Assembly: GCA_007129635.1 (NCBI GenBank)
Contig: SKVE01000695.1
Span: forward strand, 1-7,729
Reading direction: 5' to 3'
DNA length: 7,729 nucleotides
From: Planctomycetaceae bacterium
Lineage (GTDB): Bacteria > Planctomycetota > Planctomycetia > Pirellulales > Pirellulaceae
Below are positions 1 through 6,545 of this stretch, piece after piece (within the stretch, counting starts at the first letter, position 1; each line of letters starts with the position of its first letter). The notes beneath the pieces were generated by a model. It searched no databases, had not been told where the DNA came from, and saw only the letters and a program-made list of their open reading frames with translations. The position numbers and the translations under genes were made by a program.

Positions 1-108
1 GGCAATGCGTTGCTCGACCAACGAATGATCCGTGCCGTCACGGGTGACGAATTCCTCGACAACGGCCCGTAACGCTGTAGGCGACAGTTGATTGTATGGG
101 ATGCGCAT
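1..108 (-). CDS. YheU family protein, 5' part only (cut by window edge)
   Basis: Reading the minus strand from an ATG at 108 gives 36 codons up to the window edge. The peptide begins MRIPYNQLSPTALRAVVEEF and continues with VTRDGTDHSLVEQRIA. This matches the opening of the YheU/UPF0270 family of small proteins (about 70-90 residues): an I-P-[WY]-x-x-L start, then an EEFV-R-(D/E)GTD block. The family has no firmly assigned biochemical role, so none is given. The frame is open without a stop from 348 down to 1, so a longer N-terminus cannot be excluded. The ATG at 108 is preferred because family homology begins exactly there. A TACACT hexamer lies 6 nt upstream of this ATG; if it is a -10 box the mRNA would be nearly leaderless. 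There is no clear Shine-Dalgarno sequence. The gene is divergent from the SUMF1 gene at 574. Confidence 0.75.
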   Translation of the reverse strand, partial: MRIPYNQLSPTALRAVVEEFVTRDGTDHSLVEQRIA

Positions 109-296
109 GCCATCAGTGTACCGTGCGACGGGCGGGAGACGAAATGATTGGTGCTGCAGACGGCCAGAAGCCACACGTTCAACAGCCCCTTCTCGTAAAC
201 TCTGCAAAACCACCCACTCATCGGTCCGCAACCGTTGCATGTGTCGCCCGGCGGGCAGTGCGGAGGGCATGAGTGTCGAACACACACCGCCGCGAA

Positions 297-370
297 TTTG
301 TAAAAACTGGCTTTCGTTAGCGAAAATAAGCTTGCTCAGCCCATCGGTTCAGATGGCCGGTTTTTACAAA
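297..370. repeat. Inverted repeat with a possible three-armed fold
   Basis: The arms 297-311 and 356-370 pair over 15 positions, with a single G-T wobble (308/359). Inside the 44-nt interior two smaller hairpins are possible: 312-316 with 321-325 (tttcg/cgaaa, 4-nt loop), and 341-345 with 352-356 (ccatc/gatgg, 6-nt loop, sharing one base with the outer arm). Together they make a three-way-junction-like fold. The outer arms have an A-run in the left arm and a T-run in the right arm, as in bidirectional intrinsic terminators, but the loop is unusually long for that. A small non-autonomous element with terminal inverted repeats, or a structured RNA, are alternatives. No flanking target duplication is visible. 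Confidence 0.6.
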
Positions 371-397
371 ATGGCCCGCCGAGTCAGCCGGTGACCG

Positions 398-449
398 CGA
401 AATTGGACACCTCCATCGAAGCATGGTGCCATGGAGGTGTCCAGTTTCG
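398..449. repeat. 19-bp inverted repeat (long hairpin)
   Basis: Arm 398-416 and arm 431-449 are reverse complements at 18 of 19 positions; the exception (403/444) becomes a G-U wobble in RNA. The loop is 14 nt (417-430). Part of the loop and second arm also forms a short palindrome (422-433, catgg-tg-ccatg), so alternative folds exist. There is no T-run after either arm, which argues against an intrinsic terminator. It lies about 125 nt upstream of the SUMF1 start and could be a regulatory hairpin, a cruciform-forming binding site or the residue of a mobile element. Confidence 0.65.
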
Positions 450-486
450 GCCTGGATCGCCATTGGCCAAGACGATCCACGGGTTG

Positions 487-516
487 TTGACGTGGCGGGA
501 GACGGGTGGCGACAAT
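487..516 (+). promoter_or_regulatory. Possible sigma-70-like promoter for the SUMF1 gene
   Basis: TTGACG (487-492) is followed after 18 nt by GACAAT (511-516), giving five of six and four of six matches to the sigma-70 consensus hexamers. Transcription would start near 523, leaving a leader of about 50 nt before the GTG start at 574. This is a weak pattern match in GC-rich DNA, and planctomycete promoters are poorly characterised. Confidence 0.25.
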
Positions 517-573
517 CGAGGGATGCGTGAAATCCTGTGACGGCCACCGTAGCATTTCAATGGGGGGGAGATC

Positions 574-1587
<1,014 letters not shown>

Positions 1588-1989
1588 CTAAGTCCAGCAG
1601 TCAGTCCAGAAAACGGTAGCGGAGCCATTCACCGAGGTCGAATCGATATTCGTGCGTGGCTGAGTGCCGCCCCACCCCCTACCCATAATCCCGCAGGATC
1701 ACCCACTCACCCGACCCCAGCCGTTGCACGCTACGCCCGTCTGAGCATCAGTGTGATGTGATCCTCGTGGGCACGTTCGTCTGGCTCAGGGCGTTCAGCC
1801 AGTTCTCGTTCAATCGGCCGCCGCGATCAATTCGTCCATTTGGCAGCAATCAAATCGACGGCTCGATTGCATCCGTTGGTTACGATTTGTCCGCTTGCAC
1901 CCGCGGGGCCCTCGATGCCACACCGATGAACGTCACCCCGCAACCGGAACAGTATTGGGACGGGGGTCTTTTTTCAGGTACGTTCGGGT
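1588..1989. other. Convergent gap with decayed coding-like fragments
   Basis: No intact gene is supported in this 402-nt gap between convergent genes. Several short minus-strand stretches look coding but lie in different frames and are broken by stops. One is 1731-1826 (ERELAERPEPDERAHEDHIT near its centre, ending LMLRRA-stop). A short piece just upstream in another frame contains MDELIAAAD (1813-1839). A third frame has GRSVQRLGSGEWVILRDYG-stop (1679-1738), and after that stop, in the same frame, EYRFDLGEWLRYRFLD-stop (1601-1651). A single CxxC motif (YCSGCG) occurs further up. This pattern suggests gene decay, but I recognise no parent gene. No clear terminator is visible for either flanking gene. 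Confidence 0.45.
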
Positions 1990-2877
1990 TTACCGTGGCG
2001 GTTCGGCCACGGCCTCTGCCGCCAGACGTTGCCATGCGGTCATGGATTGCATCAAATGCACTTGTGCATCGCCGCCGATGCCCCAGCAAAAAAGCCCGAT
2101 CGGGCCTCGGTAGCCCAAGCGGTGAAGGGTGCGCAGCATTCCGGCAACGTCAAACGACCCGCTGCCCAGCGGCTGGATCAGCCGATCCCAGTCGCCCGGC
2201 GGCGGATCCGCTCCATGGATCGAAACGGCGAACAGGTGGGGCATCGCCTGTTCGAGTGTCTCTTCAAGGCGGTCCGAATATTCGACTCGCAGCCAGTGGC
2301 ATAGATTAAACATTGCGCCAAGGTTAGGTCGATCCACCTTACGGGCGACGCGCACGGCGTCGCCAATTCTCTCGACCCAGTCGCCGACGTGCGGGTACAG
2401 CACAACGCGCTGGCCCGTGGTAGCGGCCAGATCGGCAATTTCGCGCAGGACCGGCACCACCCGGTCGTCATACGAAGGATCCGAACGCTTCCCGCCTCGA
2501 ATCGTCAGGCTCAAGAGGACTTCGCGGCCCCGGAGCAATGCGACGGCGTCGCGCAATCCCGGATCGTAAGTTACGCTGTCCGGACCGATGTCCACGTACG
2601 AGTGGAGCCAAACCAGCTTCAGGCCTTTCTCGTCGAGCGTGGCCAAACGTTCGGGTATGCCTTGGAGCAACAGGTGGCCCACCCCGTCGAAGCCTAATTC
2701 GCTGATCATTTCCGCTTGTTGGGTATAATCGCGATTCTTGGAATCATGCGTGTCATGGCAAAACAGGAAGAAGGTGTTTTGCAGCCGGGGTGGTGGTTCG
2801 TCGGCTGCGCTGGCGACGCATGCGAAGGTCATGGCGACCAGGCCGAAGCAACTTACCAACCGAAGCAGGCATTTCAT
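1990..2877 (-). CDS. Secreted sugar phosphate isomerase/epimerase-like TIM-barrel protein
   Basis: This 295-residue protein has a Sec signal peptide (MKCLL-, hydrophobic core about 5-22, likely cleavage after ASA at 22-24). Its single domain resembles the xylose-isomerase-like TIM barrel (AP endonuclease 2 superfamily). Barrel landmarks are ELGFDGVGH (60-68), RVVLYPHVGDWVER (157-170), LGAMFNLCHWL (186-196), FAVSIHGAD (216-224) and LGSGSFDV (237-244). Family members isomerise or epimerise sugars, or cleave 3-keto-sugars, through metal-binding Glu/Asp/His residues. Here the usual strand-end Glu of the L-E-N/P-H motif appears as Y-P-H, and the Asp of the D-x-x-H motif as N-L-C-H, so metal binding may differ. 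The ATG at 2877 is preceded by GAGGAA at a good distance. The gene is last in the cluster, 37 nt after the oxidoreductase, which fits processing of an oxidised sugar in the periplasm. The substrate is unknown. Confidence 0.85.
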   Translation of the reverse strand: MKCLLRLVSCFGLVAMTFACVASAADEPPPRLQNTFFLFCHDTHDSKNRDYTQQAEMISELGFDGVGHLLLQGIPERLATLDEKGLKLVWLHSYVDIGPDSVTYDPGLRDAVALLRGREVLLSLTIRGGKRSDPSYDDRVVPVLREIADLAATTGQRVVLYPHVGDWVERIGDAVRVARKVDRPNLGAMFNLCHWLRVEYSDRLEETLEQAMPHLFAVSIHGADPPPGDWDRLIQPLGSGSFDVAGMLRTLHRLGYRGPIGLFCWGIGGDAQVHLMQSMTAWQRLAAEAVAEPPR

Positions 2878-2898
2878 GATCGTGTTCCTCGTTGTGTG

Positions 2899-2930
2899 TC
2901 ACTCGAATATGCTTTCACTCGAATATGCTT
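2899..2930. repeat. Perfect 16-bp tandem duplication over a stop codon
   Basis: The 16-mer tcactcgaatatgctt occurs twice back to back (2899-2914 and 2915-2930). On the minus strand the unit is the last codons plus TGA of the Gfo/Idh/MocA gene. The second copy fills part of the 37-nt gap before the TIM-barrel gene and pushes that gene's ribosome binding site further from the upstream stop. A recent slippage or duplication event is the simplest explanation. Confidence 0.9.
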
Positions 2931-4231
2931 ACGAGTTTTTTCGCCTGCATCGCTTCGATGGCTCGCAGCACCGCCGTTTCGGCTGGAATGGCGATTTCCG
3001 GTGGACAGTTAAGCGAGCCATGACCGCGCACGGCTTCCAAGAAGTTGGCAAGATGGTACTGGAAGGGCGATTGGTGCGTCAGTGCAGGCAATTGGTACTG
3101 TTGAACCTGACCGGTCTCGACGGCAACAGCTTGGCCGACGCGGTCGAGCGACTCGCCAGTTTCCGGCGGTGGTTCGACCTTAGCAGCAGGCTTCACCAGG
3201 TATTCGTTCCGCACCCATTCGTCCCACGGTTCGGCCGACGGCTCGCGGAAGACGGCTGCCCATCTCGGGTTTTCGGAGATGCGGATGGATCCGGCCGTTC
3301 CGACCAGCAGTTCGTGGTTGCCCGCCGTTCCACTTGTGGTGGTCAGCACCTGGCAGGTGGCCTGCAGGGTGCGGTCGTCCAAAGGATACTCGAAGATAGC
3401 CGTCACATGGTCGTGGCATTCGCGGTCTGGGAAGAAGCCTGTGGTACCGCCGGCCAGAACCGTTCGCGGACTTGCTCCGAGCATGCGGTTCAGGACATCG
3501 ATTTGGTGGACGGCCGCTGCGGCGAACGGTCCGGCGCTGTGTCGCCGGAACCATCGCCAGTTGCGGAACTCGTGCATGTTGGCGTAACCGTACCGCTGCA
3601 GATCGGCCTCGGCCATCGCCTGTCGGCGCGGCCAGCCTAATTCCCAAAGGTCCGATTGGTTCCATTGCGTGCTGGCTGCGGTGATGTCTTGGATCAGGTG
3701 AGCGTCTTGGATCAGGTTCTTTTCGACGTGCTGGTAGCGCGGACTGCTCCGCCGCTGGTAGCCCACTTGCAGCAGCTTGCCGGTCTTGCTGGCTGCATCG
3801 GCCATGGCTTGGGCTGCATCGAGCGTCGGTGCCATGGGGGCTTCGCAGTAGACATGCAGGCCCGCGTTCAGGCAAGCGACGGTTTGTTCGCTGTGCACGA
3901 AATCGGGGGTGGCCACCACGACAGCCTGAAGGTCCGGGGTCTTTTCGAGCATTTCTTGGTATTCGGCAAACCCGGCGGCTTCTTGATCGAACACTTTCAG
4001 GTAATCCACTGCCCCGGTCGACCGATAGGGCCACATGTCGCAGACCGCGCGAATCCGCACGCCGCCAAGGGCCAACAAGCCGTTGATCAAAACCCGTCCC
4101 TGCAATCCAACACCGATGATGCCAAGGTTCAATGGGGTTGCATCCTCCGCGTTGGCAGCCGTTTTTTCGGGCAGCAGCAAGCTGCCAAACCCGGCAGCCA
4201 AACTGCCGGAAACAAAGGTACGTCGTTGCAT
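2915..4231 (-). CDS. Tat-exported Gfo/Idh/MocA family oxidoreductase
   Basis: From the ATG at 4231 the protein has 438 residues. It opens with a twin-arginine signal (MQRRTFVSG, followed by a hydrophobic stretch to about residue 20), so the folded, cofactor-loaded enzyme would be exported through Tat. The Rossmann domain follows: LNLGIIGVGLQG (35-45), DLQAVVVATPDFVHS (100-114) and HVYCEAPMAP (127-135). A C-terminal Gfo/Idh/MocA substrate domain carries VGYQRRSSP (156-164) and VHQIDVLNRMLG (241-252). The family uses NAD(P) to oxidise or reduce sugars and polyols. The usual E-K-P motif, whose Lys is catalytic in many members, is E-A-P here (130-132), so activity may be altered. GAGGAA lies 7 nt upstream of the chosen ATG. 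An ATG at 4252, overlapping the ApbE stop as ATGA, would add seven residues (MIREECS). The gene lies between ApbE and the TIM-barrel gene, suggesting a shared sugar pathway. Confidence 0.9.
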   Translation of the reverse strand: MQRRTFVSGSLAAGFGSLLLPEKTAANAEDATPLNLGIIGVGLQGRVLINGLLALGGVRIRAVCDMWPYRSTGAVDYLKVFDQEAAGFAEYQEMLEKTPDLQAVVVATPDFVHSEQTVACLNAGLHVYCEAPMAPTLDAAQAMADAASKTGKLLQVGYQRRSSPRYQHVEKNLIQDAHLIQDITAASTQWNQSDLWELGWPRRQAMAEADLQRYGYANMHEFRNWRWFRRHSAGPFAAAAVHQIDVLNRMLGASPRTVLAGGTTGFFPDRECHDHVTAIFEYPLDDRTLQATCQVLTTTSGTAGNHELLVGTAGSIRISENPRWAAVFREPSAEPWDEWVRNEYLVKPAAKVEPPPETGESLDRVGQAVAVETGQVQQYQLPALTHQSPFQYHLANFLEAVRGHGSLNCPPEIAIPAETAVLRAIEAMQAKKLVSIFE

Positions 4232-4237
4232 CGAGCA

Positions 4238-4243
4238 TTCCTC
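4238..4243 (-). promoter_or_regulatory. Ribosome binding site deciding the oxidoreductase start
   Basis: GAGGAA on the minus strand lies 6-7 nt before the ATG at 4231. It sits inside the reading frame of the alternative ATG at 4252, which overlaps the ApbE stop. This favours the shorter protein, whose twin-arginine motif then lies directly at the N-terminus. Confidence 0.55.
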
Positions 4244-4248
4244 GCGAA

Positions 4249-5061
4249 TCATCCAGGATGGTGGTTCCTTGTCGGGGCGTCTTGTATGGCGCCTTCGACA
4301 TGCCAATGGCGGCAATAGCGTTCCCTTTCGCTATGGGTCATGACCAGGAAGGCTGTCGAAAGCGCATCGGCCAGGGCGCCCCGCGGTGCTCGGGCCCAAG
4401 CCCGCAAGTGGTGGGCGGGTTGGCGCGAGCGCGGATCGACAATGTGCTGGCCCTTGACCCCAACGCCGGAAGCGGCCAATGCCTCGCGCCGCAGCGCCAC
4501 ACGTTGCGGTTCGGGCCCAAACCCAACCGGCCAACCTCGCTGGTTGGGCGGGGCGTCTAAGGCCAGGTGGGTGCTGGTACTGGCCGAAAGGCGAGCCGAC
4601 GTCATATCCCATTCGTGCAGCACCGACGCCATGCAGTCCAAGGCAAACCCTTTTCCGATACCGCCCAGATCGATCTGAACGCCCTCGGCCAGCTTCTGCA
4701 CCTTGCAGCCGGTTGGCGTCAGGCCAAGTCGCCGTGCCGGGTTGGACCCTGGCGTGGAGGCGTAGGTGATATCGAACGCCCCGGCGGTTTGCCGTTGTAC
4801 CTGCAGGGCTTGGTCCAGGCAGCGAAACGTCGGGAGCGACACGACCGCCGTCTCACCTTGTCGCAGCCGATTGATCCGCCACACGTCGCTGCCTTCCACG
4901 AAGCGGCTCAACTGGGTCTCCAGCCAGTCCAACTCGGCGAAGGCTGCCTCGACCGCACAACGCACTTCGCGGGCGTCGGGATGCGCCACCCGGATGGTGA
5001 ACGTCGTGGCCATTGCCTCGTGGAATAGCGTTTGCTGGTCGGATGGCGATGGGTGGGTCAC
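4249..5061 (-). CDS. apbE: ApbE, FAD:protein FMN transferase
   Basis: ApbE enzymes attach FMN covalently to Thr of target proteins, using FAD and Mg2+. Read from GTG 5061 the protein has 270 residues. Family landmarks run in order: EAMATTFTIRV (15-25), LDWLETQLSRF (44-54), TAGAFDITY (92-100), the signature DLGGIGKGFALD (131-142), HIVDPRSRQP (206-215) and ALADALSTAFLVM (229-241), where D232 and T236 match the Mg-binding positions. The usual G-G of the G-G-x-S/T segment is A-S here (160-161). No signal peptide or lipobox is visible, although many ApbE proteins are exported. The GTG at 5061 starts 1 nt after the stop of the upstream gene, consistent with translational coupling. A longer TTG start at 5142 would overlap that gene by 80 nt and is unlikely. 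An ATG at 5013 would cut into the fold. No flavinylation target motif (S/T-G-A-T type) was found in the neighbouring proteins. Confidence 0.87.
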   Translation of the reverse strand: MTHPSPSDQQTLFHEAMATTFTIRVAHPDAREVRCAVEAAFAELDWLETQLSRFVEGSDVWRINRLRQGETAVVSLPTFRCLDQALQVQRQTAGAFDITYASTPGSNPARRLGLTPTGCKVQKLAEGVQIDLGGIGKGFALDCMASVLHEWDMTSARLSASTSTHLALDAPPNQRGWPVGFGPEPQRVALRREALAASGVGVKGQHIVDPRSRQPAHHLRAWARAPRGALADALSTAFLVMTHSERERYCRHWHVEGAIQDAPTRNHHPG

Positions 5062-5062
5062 A

Positions 5063-6013
5063 TCAAGCCCACCATGGCCGCGGGCGATCCTTGGTTTCGG
5101 CGAACGTCTTCTCTGCGATGCGCACATCCTGGGCGATCTCAAAGTCGAACATGCCGGCCAGGATAAAGTCGGCCCCGCCCGCGAAGGCGTACCGGAACGC
5201 GTCCTCTGGCGGGATGGCGCCGGCCGCCATCACTTTGAAGGCGATCCAGGGCTTTTCCACCGTCTTCATCAGCTCGACCGTCTCGTCCGGCAGGCCGCAC
5301 CAGTAGCCGGGGAACTCGCGGTAGTCGTCGGCCGTTTCGCCGGGCTTCGGTCCCGTCTGGTAATTGTGGTGGTGCAAGGTTTTGATATAATAATCGCCGC
5401 GGATCTTGTTCGCCTCGCACTGGCGGATCACCTCGAGCAGGTGCGCCCCGATGCCGCACGACACGCCGTTTGCCTTGACCATATCGACCGCTTTACCCAG
5501 CAGATCAATGCCTTGTGGGCTGGTCATGCGGTCGGCGTGAACGCCCCAGATGTAGATGGAATCGACGCCGTCATCGACCATCCTCATGACGTGTTCGCCA
5601 TACTTGACCAAATCGGGCTCGATGGGCGTGGTCGGGCAGATGATCCACTGCATCTTCCCGCCGCGGCGCCGGTGTTCCTGGAGGACTCGCAGCGCCGCGT
5701 CGACCGTGTGGATTACCAGCGTGTTCACGCCGTGCTGCTCGGCCAAGGCCAGGGTTTCGAGGATCTTTTCCGGCGTGTTGTAGTGCGCGGTCAGGTTATA
5801 CACGTACCGCAGATCACGGCTGTGCGTATAGTGGGTCAGCAGGTTGCCACCCAGCAGCAACCGGCTCACTTCCATGTCGCCCAACTTTCCCCTCAACAGG
5901 ATTTTCTGAGTCTCTGGCGTGCTGGCGGCAGCCGAGCCCAAAGCAAGAGCCGCTCCGGTCGAAGCCAGGGTCGATCCTTTGACAAACGTGCGTCGAGAGA
6001 TTGGCGATTCCAT
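5063..6013 (-). CDS. Tat-exported aldo/keto-reductase-like TIM-barrel protein
   Basis: From ATG 6013 the protein has 316 residues. It carries a twin-arginine signal (MESPISRRTFVKG, then an Ala-rich hydrophobic stretch to about residue 30) and a putative TIM barrel. The first strand, MEVSRLLLGGNLL (47-59), resembles aldo/keto reductases. Later strands include HGVNTLVIH (94-102), DSIYIWGVHADRM (151-163), YYIKTLHHHNY (208-218) and GADFILAGMF (280-289). The catalytic Asp-Tyr-Lys-His set of aldo/keto reductases is not evident. The triple-His LHHHNY and an acidic, Tyr/Trp-rich segment (229-242) look more distinctive and could bind metal or sugar. The precise function is unknown. A GGAG lies about 10 nt upstream of the ATG. 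The longer frame to 6082 lacks a better start and would bury the Tat motif. The gene is first of the tight four-gene set with apbE, the Gfo/Idh/MocA gene and the TIM-barrel gene. Confidence 0.78.
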   Translation of the reverse strand: MESPISRRTFVKGSTLASTGAALALGSAAASTPETQKILLRGKLGDMEVSRLLLGGNLLTHYTHSRDLRYVYNLTAHYNTPEKILETLALAEQHGVNTLVIHTVDAALRVLQEHRRRGGKMQWIICPTTPIEPDLVKYGEHVMRMVDDGVDSIYIWGVHADRMTSPQGIDLLGKAVDMVKANGVSCGIGAHLLEVIRQCEANKIRGDYYIKTLHHHNYQTGPKPGETADDYREFPGYWCGLPDETVELMKTVEKPWIAFKVMAAGAIPPEDAFRYAFAGGADFILAGMFDFEIAQDVRIAEKTFAETKDRPRPWWA

Positions 6014-6069
6014 GAGAGGTCTCCAGGTTGCTGTGATTGTTCTTGCCCGGCCGCCGAGCCTGAAGGGCA

Positions 6070-6222
6070 TCAGCCCAGCCAATCCATCATACGCGTGTGC
6101 GACCGATTCAAAAAGGGGACGTGGGCAATCCCGTCCGGCACGGTTCTTGCGTCTTGCAGGCTGGCGGCGTGGGGCTGCGCCGACACGCGGAACTCCGCGA
6201 CGGCGCCGTCCCCGAGATCCAC
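6070..6222 (-). CDS. Possible small protein overlapping the DUF6717-like stop codon
   Basis: A 50-codon minus-strand frame begins with GTG at 6222, sharing its G with the TAG stop of the DUF6717-like gene (TAGTG), and ends with TGA at 6070. The peptide begins VDLGDGAVAEFRVSAQPH and ends NRSHTRMMDWLG. The same frame is open further upstream to 6282 (70 codons in all, with TVQGDHLRERQFLADAL in the upstream part), so it may instead be the 3' remnant of a longer gene. Third codon positions are mostly G or C, as in real genes here. I do not recognise the family. There is no clear independent ribosome binding site; translation would rely on coupling. Confidence 0.3.
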   Translation of the reverse strand: MDLGDGAVAEFRVSAQPHAASLQDARTVPDGIAHVPFLNRSHTRMMDWLG

Positions 6223-6530
6223 TAACGCATCGGCCAGAAACTGACGTTCACGAAGATGATCCCCCTGGACAGTCTGTGCCGTTTATCGGGAACTGCACCA
6301 ATGAAGTTACCCAGTTCAAAATCGGCGTCCGGGAACGGTTGGGCGGAAAACACCATCAGGAAGCCGCCCTCGGCATTCGCAATCCCCTTCAACCGGACGA
6401 CGGTGTCGATCATGGTGTCCGCCCCGGCGACGAACGGCTCCTGGTCCAGGCCCACCCGCTGGTCGTCAAAGACCCACATCCCGTGCCACTTGAACGGTTT
6501 GATGGCGTGGACGATGAGCTTGATGTTCAT
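6222..6530 (-). CDS. DUF6717-like small protein with divergent C-terminus
   Basis: This 102-residue protein starts at ATG 6530, 15 nt after the GH16 stop; an in-frame TTG at 6536 is less likely. The N-terminal 70 residues carry a block that I recognise as DUF6717-like: KPFKWHGMWVFDDQRVGL (11-28), then QEPFVAGADTMID and GFLMVFSAQPFP. The block is common in small planctomycete proteins of unknown function. The family normally continues with a G-N-W-Y / G-W-L-C-P-A-L segment. Here the rest (about 71-102, ending VNVSFWPMR) does not match it, which suggests truncation or frame loss near 6300. A purine-rich ribosome binding site is not evident. It sits among carbohydrate-related genes, but nothing links it to them functionally. 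Confidence 0.62.
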   Translation of the reverse strand: MNIKLIVHAIKPFKWHGMWVFDDQRVGLDQEPFVAGADTMIDTVVRLKGIANAEGGFLMVFSAQPFPDADFELGNFIGAVPDKRHRLSRGIIFVNVSFWPMR

Positions 6531-6545
6531 GGCCAATGGCCGTCG

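Larger units (their letters stand above)
109..573. other. Divergent intergenic region with inverted repeats
   Basis: This 465-nt region separates the YheU gene (minus) from the SUMF1 gene (plus). It holds two strong inverted repeats (297-370 and 398-449) and a possible promoter for the SUMF1 gene. The minus strand is also open from 348 to 109 in frame with YheU. Within it, around 205-257, a peptide G-R-H-M-Q-R-L-x-x-x-E-W-V-V-L resembles a peptide encoded on the minus strand near 1683-1739. I cannot say whether this stretch is translated. The inverted repeats at its upstream end suggest that at least 297-370 is not coding. Confidence 0.6.

Noticed and set aside
297..449. Integron attC site or insertion-sequence ends
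   Set aside because: No attC core sites, transposase or target-site duplication are visible around the inverted repeats.
1993..2012. 7-bp inverted repeat (ccgtggc/gccacgg) at the 3' end of the TIM-barrel gene
   Set aside because: It is short, lies inside the last codons and is not followed by a T-run on the minus strand, so it is not convincing as a terminator.
1880..2089. Minus-strand ORF with a C-x-x-C motif, considered as a zinc ribbon
   Set aside because: Only one C-x-x-C pair is present and half of the frame overlaps the TIM-barrel gene. It is kept only as part of the decayed-region note.
2738..3640. 300-codon plus-strand open frame
   Set aside because: It is antisense to the Gfo/Idh/MocA and TIM-barrel genes and has no recognisable domain.
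4766..6244. 492-codon plus-strand open frame
   Set aside because: It is antisense to apbE and the aldo/keto-reductase-like gene, which carry clear family motifs.
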